Shown: positions 10,021 to 20,242, counted from the first letter of the stretch. The stretch: DNA of 64,000 nucleotides from Vibrio metoecus (GCF_009665255.1 NZ_CP035686.1:558001-622000), one strand, 5' to 3'. The notes: generated by a model not told the origin, from the sequence alone. Numbers and translations are program-made.

Positions 10021-11892
10021 ATGAGGTTTAGTCAGAAGATCGTTGCCGCTTCATCGGCTTTATTACTGTGTATTATTGCACTGCTTTCTTTTCAGCAGCT
10101 TTCAACGGTGCGTGAGGAGATTGAGTCACTTGTGCAAGATAGCCTGATGGAAATGGTGAAAGGGGTTAAAAACACCATAGAGTCGGATCTCGCGAGTAAA
10201 AAGGGGCTAGCCCAATCGACGACGGAAGTGTTGGAACTTGACCCAACCAATAAAACGTTTGTGAAAAACGTGTTGGAAGCGCCGAATTTAAAAGGCAGCT
10301 TTTTAGCGATTGGTTTGGGGTATGAGTCGGACGCTTCGGTTGTTGAAAACGATGATGGCTGGGAGCCAAACTCCGATTATGACCCTCGCAAGCGTCCTTG
10401 GTATATCGATGCAAAACGGGAAGGAAAGCTGACGGTTACAGAGCCGTATGTAGATATATCAACTAAGAAAATCATCATTTCTATCGGCACCCCCGTTTAT
10501 CAACAGAGCAATTTTATTGGTGCCATGTTCTACGACGTTGAACTTACGCAATTAGCGCAACTGGTTAACTCAATAAACTTGTTCGATGCAGGCTATCTGT
10601 TTATCACCACTGCAGATGGCATTACGATTGCACACCCTAATGCAGAAAATAACGGTGAGAAGTTCAGCAAGTTTTTGCCCAATGTGGAGCTAAAAGAGGG
10701 AACTCAGCGAGTTGAGCTTGATGGCAAATACTACTTAGTTAAGTTTGCCCAAGTGCCTTCAGAACATTGGTATATCGGTGCTGTGGTTGATGAATCTGTC
10801 GCGTTCGCGATGGTGAATGATTTACGTCGCAGTTCGTTGATTTACACCGTGATTGGCGTATTACTCAGCATTGTTGGTCTGAGCTTCTTAATTAAAGTGC
10901 TGATGAAACCACTCGGTGCGTTAAGTCGTGCGATTGAAGATGTGGCTTCAGGCCAAGGTGATTTAACCAAACGCCTAGACACTAATACGGATATGGAATT
11001 CGCGATATTGGCTAAGGATTTCAACGTATTTAGCGAAACATTGCAAAAACGTATTCAGCAGTTGAAAGGGATTGGTGCAGAGATCATGCATGGTACCGAA
11101 CAGACGGTACAAGGGGCTCATGAATCAGCCAGTGCCATGTCTCAGCAGTTGCAAGAGTTAGAGCAGTTAGCGACAGCAATGCACGAGATGGCCGTGACAG
11201 CAACCGAAGTTGCCAACAATGCTCAAGGGGCGGCGGCCGCGGCTCATGAAGCTGATGAAGCCTCACAAGATGGCAGTAAGGTCGTGAGTGATACTACGCG
11301 TTCGATTGACGCGCTATCAGCACGTATTGAACAAGCCGTAGAAGAGGTGAAAGGGTTAGAAGTGGCGACGGGGAATATCGAAACCATCTTAAAAGTGATT
11401 AACGATATTGCAGACCAAACTAACTTATTGGCACTAAACGCGGCGATTGAGGCTGCGCGTGCAGGAGAATCTGGCCGCGGTTTCGCGGTAGTTGCGGATG
11501 AAGTTCGTACCCTAGCACAGCGTACACAGCAATCGACAACGGAAATTCGCAGCATGATTGAACAGTTGCAAAGTGGTGCGAGTGCGGTTTCGGTCGCGAT
11601 GAATGAAAGTAAATACACGGCCGATGATGCGGTACAAAAAGCGCAGCGTGCCGATGAATCACTGCAACGGATCCGCAGTGCGATTCAGCGCATCAGCGAT
11701 ATGAATATGCAGATTGCGTCAGCAGCTGAAGAGCAGAGTTTGGTTGCCGAAGAGATCAACACTAACACGGTCAAAATCAAAGACCTCTCGACTCTGGTTG
11801 CTGATTCAGCCAAAGCGGCTAGCTTGGCAATGCAAGTACAGACCGAAAACGTGCGTGAGCAAGACAAAGTACTCAATGCCTTTATTGTGTAA
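10021..11892 (+). CDS. Methyl-accepting chemotaxis protein with dCache sensor
   Basis: A 623-residue transmembrane chemoreceptor. TM1 is about residues 8-27, the periplasmic double-Cache domain about 30-280, TM2 about 285-305, then HAMP and the signalling hairpin with the core [20 protein letters not shown]. The sensor carries DPRKRPWY (R125, W127, Y128), D145 in EPYVD and D172 in FYDVE, the residue pattern of amino-acid-binding dCache domains in Vibrio receptors. I infer an amino-acid chemoreceptor. The ATG at 10021 is used because it directly begins the first membrane helix. A sigma-28 promoter lies upstream. Confidence 0.92.
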   Translation: MRFSQKIVAASSALLLCIIALLSFQQLSTVREEIESLVQDSLMEMVKGVKNTIESDLASKKGLAQSTTEVLELDPTNKTFVKNVLEAPNLKGSFLAIGLGYESDASVVENDDGWEPNSDYDPRKRPWYIDAKREGKLTVTEPYVDISTKKIIISIGTPVYQQSNFIGAMFYDVELTQLAQLVNSINLFDAGYLFITTADGITIAHPNAENNGEKFSKFLPNVELKEGTQRVELDGKYYLVKFAQVPSEHWYIGAVVDESVAFAMVNDLRRSSLIYTVIGVLLSIVGLSFLIKVLMKPLGALSRAIEDVASGQGDLTKRLDTNTDMEFAILAKDFNVFSETLQKRIQQLKGIGAEIMHGTEQTVQGAHESASAMSQQLQELEQLATAMHEMAVTATEVANNAQGAAAAAHEADEASQDGSKVVSDTTRSIDALSARIEQAVEEVKGLEVATGNIETILKVINDIADQTNLLALNAAIEAARAGESGRGFAVVADEVRTLAQRTQQSTTEIRSMIEQLQSGASAVSVAMNESKYTADDAVQKAQRADESLQRIRSAIQRISDMNMQIASAAEEQSLVAEEINTNTVKIKDLSTLVADSAKAASLAMQVQTENVREQDKVLNAFIV

Positions 11893-11910
11893 CCCTCTTT
11901 TCTCGCAACA

Positions 11911-11940
11911 ATAAGGCCAGTCATTGACTGGCCTTAAATT
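11911..11940. terminator. Bidirectional terminator between the chemoreceptor gene and bcp
   Basis: A perfect 10-bp stem AAGGCCAGTC/GACTGGCCTT with loop ATT lies between the convergent genes. Confidence 0.8.
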
Positions 11941-11973
11941 TAGATAATCTTGTGGGTTATCAGAGAAAGCGAA

Positions 11974-12441
11974 TTACGCTTGGTTTAGGTAGTTCAGCAC
12001 AACTTCATGATGGTTGGTGGTTTTGAATTTATCAAATACCTGTTCAATCACACCTTGTTCATTGATCAAAAAGCTGATGCGATGCAAACCATCAAACACT
12101 TTACCCATGAATTTTTTCTCGCCCCATACACCAAACTGTTCCGCCACTTGGTGATCTTCATCTGACAGCAGTGTGAAATTGAGGTTATCTCGCTCGATGA
12201 ACTTGCCGAGACGTTTTACCGGATCAATGCTGACGCCTAATACGACCACATTATGTGCCTGCAATTCCGTTTGAACATCACGCAGACCTTGGGCTTGAAC
12301 GGTACAGCCGGGTGTCATGGCTTTAGGGTAAAAATAAAGCAGCACTTTTTTACCTGCGAAATCAGCAAGTGAAATCGCCTTGCCATCTTGATCAGGCAGA
12401 GAAAAGGTTGGCGCTGGAGTTCCTGCGGTGAGTGTGTTCAT
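11974..12441 (-). CDS. bcp: Thiol peroxidase Bcp (AhpC/TSA family)
   Basis: A 155-residue peroxiredoxin that reduces hydroperoxides in the cytoplasm. The peroxidatic cysteine is C46 in YPKAMTPGCTVQAQGLRD. E. coli Bcp has a resolving Cys five residues later; here that position is Gln, and the third E. coli Cys is Ala (HQVAEQFG). C46 is therefore the only cysteine, implying a 1-Cys mechanism with an external thiol. The gene lies 14 bases downstream of gcvR on the same strand, a conserved pairing. Confidence 0.92.
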   Translation of the reverse strand: MNTLTAGTPAPTFSLPDQDGKAISLADFAGKKVLLYFYPKAMTPGCTVQAQGLRDVQTELQAHNVVVLGVSIDPVKRLGKFIERDNLNFTLLSDEDHQVAEQFGVWGEKKFMGKVFDGLHRISFLINEQGVIEQVFDKFKTTNHHEVVLNYLNQA

Positions 12442-12455
12442 AGTGATCCCTTTGA

Positions 12456-12998
12456 TTACTGACTATTTTTTATAAAATTAAGCGAACCTTGAACATCAAG
12501 TTCTTCACACAAGGCATCAAACTCTTCTTGCAGTTGCATCAGATTACAGCCGGAATCCACACGCGCTCCAATCGCAATATGGAACTGATCTTGCTCACTG
12601 TGCAGCTTTTCCTTGCTGATGGTTTGTGCGCTGAGTGAGGCCATACCGATTTGGCGTTGAGCGAAAAACTGAGTGAACTTTTCCGTTAGCCCCAATTTAT
12701 CGTCAGACTCAACATATACCTCAACGGTATAAGCATGACTTTGATGATCATGAGGTGAAGTACGTTTCATCATAGTAATCAGATCATGTTGTTGACCAAG
12801 CAAAGGGAGTGTTGTTTCAACGCGAGTGATGCTGCTTGGGGAGCCGGAGATCAACATCAGGAGAGTAAACTCCTTTCCAAACAAAGCAATACGGCTATCG
12901 ATGATGTTGCAACCCGCTTGGGTAACCAATCGAACCACTTCATTACAAATGCCGGGTCTGTCGGTGCCCACGGCGGTGATCACAAGATGCTGAGTCAT
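12456..12998 (-). CDS. gcvR: Glycine cleavage system transcriptional repressor GcvR
   Basis: A 180-residue protein made of two ACT domains (about 5-85 and 92-170), with ITAVGTDRPGICNEV at the start. GcvR binds glycine and antagonises GcvA at the glycine-cleavage operon. It is divergent from dapA, as in many gammaproteobacteria, and cotranscribed with bcp. Confidence 0.9.
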   Translation of the reverse strand: MTQHLVITAVGTDRPGICNEVVRLVTQAGCNIIDSRIALFGKEFTLLMLISGSPSSITRVETTLPLLGQQHDLITMMKRTSPHDHQSHAYTVEVYVESDDKLGLTEKFTQFFAQRQIGMASLSAQTISKEKLHSEQDQFHIAIGARVDSGCNLMQLQEEFDALCEELDVQGSLNFIKNSQ

Positions 12999-13104
12999 AC
13001 TGTCACTTTAAGATGATTTTTCGGGCATGTTAACACAGTTAAAGTATAGAAAAACCGTGAGCAAACGCGTTTTTCCGTGCTATGCCCCTGAAAATGACGG
13101 TGGT

Positions 13105-13135
13105 TTGACACCCACTCGGCCGCACTGTGTATAAA
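13105..13135 (+). promoter_or_regulatory. Candidate sigma-70 promoter upstream of dapA
   Basis: A perfect TTGACA (13105-13110) is followed 17 bases later by TGTATA (13128-13133); TATAAA begins at 13130 with a 19-base spacer. It is about 140 bases upstream of the dapA start in the gcvR-dapA divergent region. Confidence 0.45.
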
Positions 13136-13273
13136 GACGATTCATCGAGATGCCATTTTATGAGGGCGTCTTATCAATATTCATCCGCATGGCGATTTAA
13201 GCCCATTTCTCCGCTTGTCTTTTTTTAGCGCCATGCATTACCATGCTGAGAGTATCAGATTAGGGAGATAGAC

Positions 13274-14152
13274 ATGTTTTCAGGAAGTATCGTTGCGTTA
13301 ATTACCCCATTTACTCCAGACGGAGAGGTCGACTATATCAGCCTGAAAAAGTTAGTCGATTTCCATGTTGATGCTGGAACCGATGCGATTGTGTCTGTCG
13401 GCACCACGGGTGAATCCGCCACGCTGACGGTCGAAGAACACGTAAAGGTGGTTGCTAAAACTGTTGAGTTTGCTGAAGGCCGACTTCCGATTATTGCGGG
13501 AACGGGGGCTAATGCAACGCATGAAGCGGTTACATTCAGTCGTCTGCTCAATAACACCGGCATATCCGGTTATTTGAGTGTTACGCCCTACTACAATAAG
13601 CCGACTCAAGAGGGGCTGTTCCTTCACTATAATGCGATTGCGCAAGAAACCGACATTCCTGTGATTTTGTATAACGTTCCAGGGCGTACGGCAGTCGATA
13701 TGCGTCCAGAAACGGTTGCTCGTTTATCTGAAATCAAGAATATTGTGGCTTTAAAAGATGCAACGGGCGATCTCAGCCGCGTGGCTAAACACCTTGAAAT
13801 GTGTAAGAAAGGGTTTGTGCTGCTCAGTGGCGATGACGCAACCGGTCTTGAGTTTGTGAAACTTGGTGGTCAAGGTGTGATTTCTGTGACCAACAACATC
13901 GCAGCTGCCGATATGGCGAAGATGATGCATTTGGCTCTGGAAGGAAAATTTGAAGAAGCGGAAATCATCAATCAACGTTTAATGACGTTGCACAAAAATC
14001 TGTTTATCGAATCTAGCCCAATCCCAGTGAAATGGGCGGCCCACAAAATGGGATTGATCACAAATGGTGATCTGCGTCTACCTTTGACCCAACTGTCGGA
14101 ACAAGCGCGTCCAATCGTTGCCCAAGCACTGTCTGAAGCCTGTATTTATTAA
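13274..14152 (+). CDS. dapA: 4-hydroxy-tetrahydrodipicolinate synthase
   Basis: A 292-residue aldolase-fold enzyme that condenses pyruvate with aspartate semialdehyde, the first committed step to diaminopimelate and lysine. The Schiff-base lysine is K161 in VALKDATGD. The catalytic triad T44 (GTTGE), Y107 (VTPYYNKPT) and Y133 (ILYNVPGRT) is present at E. coli numbering. The length equals E. coli DapA. GGGAGA lies about 7 bases before the ATG. It is followed by bamC, as is usual. Confidence 0.97.
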   Translation: MFSGSIVALITPFTPDGEVDYISLKKLVDFHVDAGTDAIVSVGTTGESATLTVEEHVKVVAKTVEFAEGRLPIIAGTGANATHEAVTFSRLLNNTGISGYLSVTPYYNKPTQEGLFLHYNAIAQETDIPVILYNVPGRTAVDMRPETVARLSEIKNIVALKDATGDLSRVAKHLEMCKKGFVLLSGDDATGLEFVKLGGQGVISVTNNIAAADMAKMMHLALEGKFEEAEIINQRLMTLHKNLFIESSPIPVKWAAHKMGLITNGDLRLPLTQLSEQARPIVAQALSEACIY

Positions 14153-14209
14153 GGCGCTATCCATTACAATGCCGGGGTCTGATAACCCCGGTCATTTTTA
14201 GGAGTTTCA

Positions 14210-15229
14210 ATGAAGTTTTCTCGCCAGCTAGTTCTCGGTTCACTGGCTGTTTTGGTTTTAAGTGCTTGCTCCAGCAGCCCGACGCAGCGACGCCAAGCCA
14301 AAAACGATTTCGACTACCTCGAAACCACAGAATTCAAGCCTTGGGTATTGCCACAAGGTTCCACGCCACAGTTCTACCCTAACTACGATATTCCCCAAGG
14401 TGATTTTCTCGGAGGAGTGGGTAGTACGGTCGATATTCGTCCTCCACAACAAGTGCTGGAGTTGATTCCAGGTGCTCGCGCAGAACGCCAAAATGGTGAA
14501 GTAACGCTCTGGATGGTGCGCCAAGATGAAGCCCAAAAAGTGTGGCAAACGGCACTGAATATGATTGCTGAACGTAAGATTTCGTTACGTAAGCAAACCG
14601 ATTCTATGGTTGAAACGGATTGGGTTGAGTGGGTTTCCGAAGATGAAGATGTCACTATCGGTAGCCGCTACTTAATGTCGATGGTGGAAAACAACAACCG
14701 TTACGGTTTCAAAATATCACTGGTTGGTTGGCGTGAAAACGGCCAAGTGCAAACCGTCTCTGCCACCAATAAAGAGCGCTATAACGCTTTTATGACGAAC
14801 TTGGTGACCACTCGTTATGATTCTGACATTCGTGCGGAAGCGGCGCGTCGTGCTCAAGAGTTGGTGAAACAGATCCCAATCACCATGGGCGCAGACCGTA
14901 GTGGTTTCCCTGTGATTATCGCACGTACACCTTATGATGTGCTGTGGCAACGTTTACCTGAGCTGCTGCCTAAGATGGGCTTTACCATTGAAGAACGTAA
15001 CCAGTCACAAGGTACAGTTAAAGTGAAATATGCTTCGCCAGATGATGATTTCTGGCAAGAGATTGGCGTAAAACCGATTGAGCTAAAATCGGGGACGTAT
15101 ACTTTCTTGTTTGGCGATTTGGGTAACCGAACGTCCATTAACGTTACGGACTCTTCAGGAAAACCGGTTAATGAAGCACTGCTTAAAGAGATGGTTCCTG
15201 TACTTTCTGCGGTAGTGGATAAGAAGTAA
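14210..15229 (+). CDS. bamC: Outer-membrane assembly lipoprotein BamC
   Basis: A 339-residue lipoprotein of the BAM complex. The signal ends at lipobox LSAC (Cys20). An unstructured N-terminal stretch (about 25-100) is followed by two helix-grip domains (about 105-215 and 230-335), as in E. coli NlpB. It sits 57 bases after dapA, and the two are probably cotranscribed. A GAGTTTC leader with AGGAG lies just before the ATG. Confidence 0.92.
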   Translation: MKFSRQLVLGSLAVLVLSACSSSPTQRRQAKNDFDYLETTEFKPWVLPQGSTPQFYPNYDIPQGDFLGGVGSTVDIRPPQQVLELIPGARAERQNGEVTLWMVRQDEAQKVWQTALNMIAERKISLRKQTDSMVETDWVEWVSEDEDVTIGSRYLMSMVENNNRYGFKISLVGWRENGQVQTVSATNKERYNAFMTNLVTTRYDSDIRAEAARRAQELVKQIPITMGADRSGFPVIIARTPYDVLWQRLPELLPKMGFTIEERNQSQGTVKVKYASPDDDFWQEIGVKPIELKSGTYTFLFGDLGNRTSINVTDSSGKPVNEALLKEMVPVLSAVVDKK

Positions 15230-15329
15230 TGTGAAAGGGGGGCGTTTTGATGCCCTCATTTCAAAACGAATAGCAAAGTAAAAAGAAGGGATGCAACGGC
15301 ATCCCTTCTTTTTTGAACTTCATCAGTGA

Positions 15330-15542
15330 CTATGGCTTGTCTTCGGGTTCGGTCGTTTGTTTGGATGTATCTTTAGACTGAGGATTGCGCTGCTTATCCA
15401 GTTCGTTTAATCGATCCAGTTCACTTTTTTTCCCCATTTGTCCTACTTTCATGTTGGCTGTGTATTTCAGCGCCGCAATATTGCCGACAATCACCGCCAC
15501 CACAATGAAAGAGATCACCCAAGGGTTAAACAATATCTCCAT
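15330..15542 (-). CDS. DUF2897 single-pass membrane protein
   Basis: A 70-residue protein: short N-terminus, one membrane helix (about 8-28) and a hydrophilic, charged tail rich in Lys, Asp and Glu. Size and layout fit the DUF2897 family. The ATG at 15542 is preceded by GAGGG and lies 1 base after the stop of the VanY-like gene, so it is the last gene of the minus-strand operon running from yffB through dapE. Function unknown. Confidence 0.75.
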   Translation of the reverse strand: MEILFNPWVISFIVVAVIVGNIAALKYTANMKVGQMGKKSELDRLNELDKQRNPQSKDTSKQTTEPEDKP

Positions 15543-15543
15543 T

Positions 15544-16221
15544 TTATCCCTCACTAATATTGGTAATGAAGTGCTGATAAAGCTCCGGTAGCATCGTGAG
15601 AATCGTTGATTGACCTTCGATGTTAGCCTTGGAAAGTTGTTCACGCAGTCGCGGTTCAGTAAGCTCCGCAAGGCATTGTTGCGCGGTTACTTTATGGCTG
15701 ATATGCCAAGGCTCAAAACCAACCCCTTGACCGTTCTGATAGGGCAGAAAAAAGCCAAACTCAGCAAGGTGAGCCTTTAGCCATAGGTAGAACTGACTTT
15801 GGTGACCAGTTAAGTATTCCCAAGGCTCAAGCAGTAGACTCGTATTTTCAGGCAAGGCATCTCGGTCGTAGACATCAAAATCGGTACCCCAATGATGGCG
15901 ACTGGCGCCTGGTAAGGCTGACCAGCGTAAAATGGCCAGTATTTTTTCTGCCTCGCTTAATCTATCGACCACTAATGGTTGGCTTTGTTCATCTAAAATC
16001 GGCTTTTGGCCGGTCATCTTCTGATTCCAGATGCTCAACTGGCGTTCAAAAGAGCGAAAACCACTCGCAATGCACAGATTAAACCCAGCATCGTGCGCCG
16101 CTTGTTTGAGTGCCAACAAGTCGGCACTCACCTGCGGATGAATGTGAAACGCTTTTTGTCCTACCAGCACTGACTGCAAATGAGTGTCAGTTTGTCCGGT
16201 CAGCTGCTCCGCCGTCATCAT
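15544..16221 (-). CDS. M15-family D-alanyl-D-alanine carboxypeptidase (VanY-like)
   Basis: A 225-residue zinc peptidase domain with the M15B signatures: SGFRSFERQ (substrate Arg), SRHHWGTDFDV (SxHxxGxxxD, two zinc ligands) and EPWHIS (catalytic Glu and third zinc His). No signal peptide is visible, so a cytoplasmic role such as trimming recycled muropeptides is possible; this is inference. It lies 2 bases after dapE and 1 base before the DUF2897 start, so it is tightly operonic. Confidence 0.85.
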   Translation of the reverse strand: MMTAEQLTGQTDTHLQSVLVGQKAFHIHPQVSADLLALKQAAHDAGFNLCIASGFRSFERQLSIWNQKMTGQKPILDEQSQPLVVDRLSEAEKILAILRWSALPGASRHHWGTDFDVYDRDALPENTSLLLEPWEYLTGHQSQFYLWLKAHLAEFGFFLPYQNGQGVGFEPWHISHKVTAQQCLAELTEPRLREQLSKANIEGQSTILTMLPELYQHFITNISEG

Positions 16222-16223
16222 AG

Positions 16224-17357
16224 TTAGCCTAGAAGATGGTTTAAGGTTTTTTGGTACATATCGGTTAATTTTTCCAAATCAGCGATCCGCACACATTCGT
16301 TAACCTTATGGATAGTGGCATTGACTGGCCCCAGCTCCACCACTTGTGCGCCCATTTGTGCGATAAAGCGGCCATCGGAGGTTCCACCCGTAGTCAGTAG
16401 CGCAGGGGCTTGATGATTGACCTCTTCAACTGCAGCAACGACAGCGGCGAGCAGTTCACCAGCATCTGTCAGGAAGGGTTGACCACTGAGTGTCCATTTC
16501 AGGTCGTAATCCAATCCGTGAGCATCCAAAACCGAATGTACGCGGCGTTTGATCTCTTCATCAGTCAGTTCGGTGCTAAAGCGGAAGTTAAATTGCACAT
16601 CAAATTCCCCTGGGATCACGTTAGAGGCGCCAGTACCCGCTTGCAAATTCGGGATCTGAAAGCTGGTGGGGGGAAAATACGCGTTGCCGTCATCCCATTG
16701 AGTTGCAGCAAGCTCAGCTAGGGCTGGTAGCGCTTTGTGCACAGGGTTATTGGCCAGATGGGGATAAGCGACATGGCCTTGTGAGCCTTTCACCTTCAAA
16801 TCACCCGTGATGGAGCCACGACGGCCATTTTTCACCACATCACCTACCGCTAGGGTGCTAGATGGCTCACCAACGATGCACATATCGATCATCTCATTAC
16901 GTGCCATCAGAGTTTCCACTACGCGTACGGTGCCGTTGATGAAAGGACCTTCTTCATCGGAGGTGATCAAAAAGCCGATTGAACCTTGGTGATCGGGATG
17001 CTCGGCAATAAAACGTTCCACAGCCACAATCATACAAGCCAGTGAGCCTTTCATATCCGCGGCGCCACGTCCGTGTAAGAAATCATCAATCACTGTGGGT
17101 TCAAACGGCGGGGTATGCCACTGCGCTAGAGGGCCAGCAGGCACGACATCGGTATGCCCAGCAAAAACAAACAGAGGAGATTGTGTGCCGCGACGAGCCC
17201 AAAAATTGGTGGTGTCTTCAAACACCATGCTTTCAATTTCAAACCCAAGCGCTTTTAAGCGCGCAATCATTACATCTTGGCAGCCTGCATCTGCAGGGGT
17301 CACTGATTGGCGGCTAATGAGATCTTTTGCCAGAGCCAGAACAGGGCTATCTGTCAT
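16224..17357 (-). CDS. dapE: Succinyl-diaminopimelate desuccinylase
   Basis: A 377-residue M20 metallopeptidase-family enzyme that hydrolyses N-succinyl-LL-diaminopimelate in lysine and peptidoglycan synthesis. Zinc and catalytic motifs: [26 protein letters not shown] (catalytic Glu) and the C-terminal NATIHKVNE. The ATG at 17357 gives the length usual for Vibrio DapE; the open frame extends 19 codons upstream without a better start. Confidence 0.96.
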   Translation of the reverse strand: MTDSPVLALAKDLISRQSVTPADAGCQDVMIARLKALGFEIESMVFEDTTNFWARRGTQSPLFVFAGHTDVVPAGPLAQWHTPPFEPTVIDDFLHGRGAADMKGSLACMIVAVERFIAEHPDHQGSIGFLITSDEEGPFINGTVRVVETLMARNEMIDMCIVGEPSSTLAVGDVVKNGRRGSITGDLKVKGSQGHVAYPHLANNPVHKALPALAELAATQWDDGNAYFPPTSFQIPNLQAGTGASNVIPGEFDVQFNFRFSTELTDEEIKRRVHSVLDAHGLDYDLKWTLSGQPFLTDAGELLAAVVAAVEEVNHQAPALLTTGGTSDGRFIAQMGAQVVELGPVNATIHKVNECVRIADLEKLTDMYQKTLNHLLG

Positions 17358-17373
17358 CCTTGAAATCCTTGTA

Positions 17374-17721
17374 TTAAGAGAAAAGAGCGCGGTACTGCGT
17401 ATCGCTAAAGCCAAGATGGAGCGTATCTTGGCGCTGTAAAATAGGGCGTTTAATCATTGCCGGCTGTTCCACTAACAATGCCACGGCATTCTCGGCATTC
17501 AAAGTGGCTTTTTGTTCATCGCTGAGTTGGCGATAGGTGGTACCGCGTTTGTTGAGCACTTGTTCCCAGCCTAATTGGTCACAAAACCCAGTGACGAGCT
17601 CCGGTGTGATGCCATCTTTACGATAGTCGTGAAACTGATAGGGAACACCCTCTTGTTCTAGCCACTTGCGTGCTTTTTTTATCGTGTCGCAGTTAGGAAT
17701 GCCATACAGAATATTCGTCAT
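17374..17721 (-). CDS. yffB: ArsC/Spx-family protein YffB
   Basis: A 115-residue thioredoxin-fold protein of the ArsC family with one N-terminal cysteine: [17 protein letters not shown]. The C-terminal MIKRPILQ matches the family's RP[IL] segment. It lies 16 bases upstream of dapE, as in E. coli yffB-dapE. Its exact activity is unknown; a glutathione-dependent thiol reductase has been proposed for the family. The start at 17721 follows an AGGA leader. Confidence 0.85.
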   Translation of the reverse strand: MTNILYGIPNCDTIKKARKWLEQEGVPYQFHDYRKDGITPELVTGFCDQLGWEQVLNKRGTTYRQLSDEQKATLNAENAVALLVEQPAMIKRPILQRQDTLHLGFSDTQYRALFS

Positions 17722-17966
17722 GTTTATCCTTGTTTTTATTGAAGGGCTGAATGGATTGCTAGGCGAAGCTGAGCTTGCTGCAACCTTGCTTATTGTGCGT
17801 TCAATCCTAACAGGAAGGGACTGCTGAGACAAAAGTGTGATGTAGATATTTCACGCAAAGAAAAAATACCCCGTCAAGATAAATCGATTGGCAAGTTCTT
17901 GATCAAACGCAACACATGACACGGTAAAACGGAAATAATGAGCACAGCACACTTTAGGAGGTATCA

Positions 17967-18254
17967 ATGGAACTGAGTCCTGTTTTTGCAAGGCGCTTGT
18001 ATTTAGCTTTGTTAGTGGAAAGCCTTGAGCGACCCAATGTCCCTAAGCTCATCGAAAAAACGGGTTGGCCACGTCGCACCATTCAAGATGTGATTAAAGC
18101 CATGCCGGGTATCGGAATTGAATTAAATTTTGTTCAAGATGGTCGTCGACATAACGATGGTTACTACCAGCTCTCGGACTGGGGGCCCTTTGACAGTCAG
18201 TGGGTGACTGAACGAAAAAAAGATATTGCGGAAAGTCTAGGATTTTGTGCATAA
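17967..18254 (+). CDS. Winged-helix DNA-binding protein
   Basis: A 95-residue protein. Residues 8-50 form a helix-turn-helix (LYLALLVESLERPNVPKLIE, then TGWPRRTIQDVIKAM) followed by a wing-like segment (FVQDGRRHNDGYYQL). It resembles the small winged-helix family found beside dapE in vibrios; no target is known. A strong AGGAGG lies 5 bases before the ATG. It is monocistronic, with its own terminator. Confidence 0.75.
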   Translation: MELSPVFARRLYLALLVESLERPNVPKLIEKTGWPRRTIQDVIKAMPGIGIELNFVQDGRRHNDGYYQLSDWGPFDSQWVTERKKDIAESLGFCA

Positions 18255-18275
18255 AGCCAGCATCGCTGGCTTTTT
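18253..18275 (+). terminator. Terminator of the winged-helix gene
   Basis: A 9-bp stem AAAGCCAGC/GCTGGCTTT with loop ATC, ending in T residues, overlaps the stop codon region. Confidence 0.88.
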
Positions 18276-18303
18276 CTTTGTCCACATCATGTTGGTTGGT
18301 TCA

Positions 18304-18660
18304 TCAGCTGTTTCGCCACAACCAATAGCTAATAAAGCCCACCCAACTGAGCGCTAATAATACCCATGCGAGTTTGGCTTGATTGGTATGAGCTGCATGA
18401 CCTAGCTCGGATACATCGTCATCAGCTTCACCTATTTCCTCCGTCGAGGATAGCTTGGCTTTTAAGGCTTTTTTACGCAGTTTATCGGCTTGCCGATGTT
18501 TCTCTTTTTGCTGCTTCTTATACAGAGCAATCCCTTTTTCGATACCTTGAGTAATCAGTTTGGTCTGCTCTTTGGTTTGCCCTGGTCTTTGGGTGGCTTT
18601 GGCGATTTTCTGCGCCTCTTGTTGCGTTTGCTCTGAAGGTATTGGCGTGGAATTTTTCAT
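18304..18660 (-). CDS. DUF2956 protein, single C-terminal membrane helix
   Basis: A 118-residue protein: a highly charged Gln/Lys-rich N-terminal helical region (about 10-75, possible coiled coil) and one C-terminal membrane segment (LAWVLLALSWVGFISYWLW) near residues 97-115. It looks like a tail-anchored protein of the DUF2956 family. Function unknown; it converges on the winged-helix gene. Confidence 0.75.
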   Translation of the reverse strand: MKNSTPIPSEQTQQEAQKIAKATQRPGQTKEQTKLITQGIEKGIALYKKQQKEKHRQADKLRKKALKAKLSSTEEIGEADDDVSELGHAAHTNQAKLAWVLLALSWVGFISYWLWRNS

Positions 18661-18803
18661 TATCGGCTCGAATTAAAAAGCTTGAGGGCTAAGACTAGCA
18701 TGTGATGCTTCAGTAAAAAATGGCGCTTCTCAAGAATTAGCGGTGGTCATTTGGATGAATTGCGCTAGAGTGGAAAGCCCGTGATTGATCAGTAGAGACC
18801 TCC

Positions 18804-19268
18804 GTGCGTTATTCGCTAGAACAGTATGATAGTCAAGGATTTTTAAAAGCGCCGCTATGGCTGTGGCTAGGATGGCTGTTTCTTATTCGGGCTTGGGTGA
18901 TGTTTGTGATGGCGGGAGTGAGCCGTGAACATGGTTCGCGTTTGCTCTCTTTAATCTATCCTGATCATTCGTTGCTTTATGTAGGGTTGGGGATGGGCGT
19001 TCCTATTCTCAGCTTAATGTGGTTGATTACGTTGCGTAACCCACAACGTGGATGGGTCAATCGAATCGTGGCCCAAGGTCGTGCAATGACTTTGTTGACC
19101 GTCATCGGTCAGGCTATTCAAACCGCTTTCCATGTTTATTTGCAGCAAGGCGCATTTCACTGGGCTAACGCTTTAACGTTAGTCTTGTTGCTGTGGTTTG
19201 GCATTTACCTTGTGCAGAGTCGCCACGTCAAAGACAGTTTACAAACCCCAGTGTTGGGGAAGGCATGA
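18804..19268 (+). CDS. DUF2919 membrane protein
   Basis: A 154-residue protein with four predicted membrane helices (about 17-38, 52-75, 89-110 and 117-138), of the DUF2919/YfeZ-like type. The start is GTG at 18804 (MRYSLEQYD); the Shine-Dalgarno is weak. It lies 65 bases upstream of the DyP peroxidase gene on the same strand and may be cotranscribed. Function unknown. Confidence 0.7.
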   Translation: MRYSLEQYDSQGFLKAPLWLWLGWLFLIRAWVMFVMAGVSREHGSRLLSLIYPDHSLLYVGLGMGVPILSLMWLITLRNPQRGWVNRIVAQGRAMTLLTVIGQAIQTAFHVYLQQGAFHWANALTLVLLLWFGIYLVQSRHVKDSLQTPVLGKA

Positions 19269-19333
19269 TCGCCATCAACACTGTGCTATTACTTTTTATT
19301 ACACTGAGCAAAACCTAAAAGTGAGGACTCATT

Positions 19334-20242
19334 ATGTTTAAGTCACAGACTGCAATCGTGCCGGAAGCTGGCCCATTTGCCCTGTACACACTGATTAAAG
19401 TTCGCCAGAACCACGCCAATGTTTTGCATGCGCTCAAGGCTTTACCCGCATTAATTGAAGAAATAAATCAAAACCAACCGGGGGCAGAGCTCACGCTTTC
19501 GCTGGCATTTAGCAAAGGTTTTTGGGATCAGCTTGATGTGGCTTTACCACCAGAGTTGATTGACTTCCCAGAGTTAGGGGAAGGGGATATTCATGCACCA
19601 ACTACCGATGTTGATGTGTTGATTCACTGCCACTCTATGCGTCACGACTTGCTGTTTTATGCCCTGCGTAAAGGGATCAGTGATATCGCTGAAGATATTG
19701 AAGTGGTAGATGAAACCTACGGTTTCCGTTACCTAGATGCACGAGACATGACCGGCTTTATCGACGGCACAGAAAACCCGAAAGCGGAGAAACGTGCGGA
19801 AGTGGCTTTAGTCGCTGATGGTGAATTTGCGGGTGGCAGTTATGTGATGGTGCAACGTTTCGTGCATAACCTACCTGCGTGGAGCCGACTCAATTTGGCG
19901 GCGCAAGAGAAAGTGATTGGTCGCACCAAGCCTGATTCGGTTGAGTTAGACAATGTTCCTGCGGCTTCGCATGTTGGCCGCGTAGATATTAAAGAAGAAG
20001 GCAAAGGGCTGAAGATTGTTCGCCACAGCCTACCTTACGGCAGCGTGAGCGGCGATCACGGCCTACTGTTTATTGCTTACTGTCATACGCTGCATAATTT
20101 TAAAACCATGCTGGAAAGCATGTATGGTGTGACCGATGGAAAAACAGACCAATTGCTGCGCTTTACCAAAGCCGTGACAGGGGCTTATTTCTTTGCACCA
20201 TCCCAAGTGATGCTACAAGGCTTGAGCTTAAAAGCTCAGTAA
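19334..20242 (+). CDS. DyP-type heme peroxidase (YfeX-like)
   Basis: A 302-residue dye-decolourising peroxidase. The family signature GFIDGTENPK (about 144-153) includes the catalytic Asp. The proximal heme His is expected in VPAASHVGRVD, and the second-half Arg in KIVRHSLPYG. No signal peptide, so cytoplasmic. Likely activities are heme-dependent peroxidation of small substrates; a V. cholerae homologue has been studied structurally. It marks the left border of the catabolic cluster inserted before the flagellin genes. GTGAGGA precedes the ATG. Confidence 0.9.
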   Translation: MFKSQTAIVPEAGPFALYTLIKVRQNHANVLHALKALPALIEEINQNQPGAELTLSLAFSKGFWDQLDVALPPELIDFPELGEGDIHAPTTDVDVLIHCHSMRHDLLFYALRKGISDIAEDIEVVDETYGFRYLDARDMTGFIDGTENPKAEKRAEVALVADGEFAGGSYVMVQRFVHNLPAWSRLNLAAQEKVIGRTKPDSVELDNVPAASHVGRVDIKEEGKGLKIVRHSLPYGSVSGDHGLLFIAYCHTLHNFKTMLESMYGVTDGKTDQLLRFTKAVTGAYFFAPSQVMLQGLSLKAQ

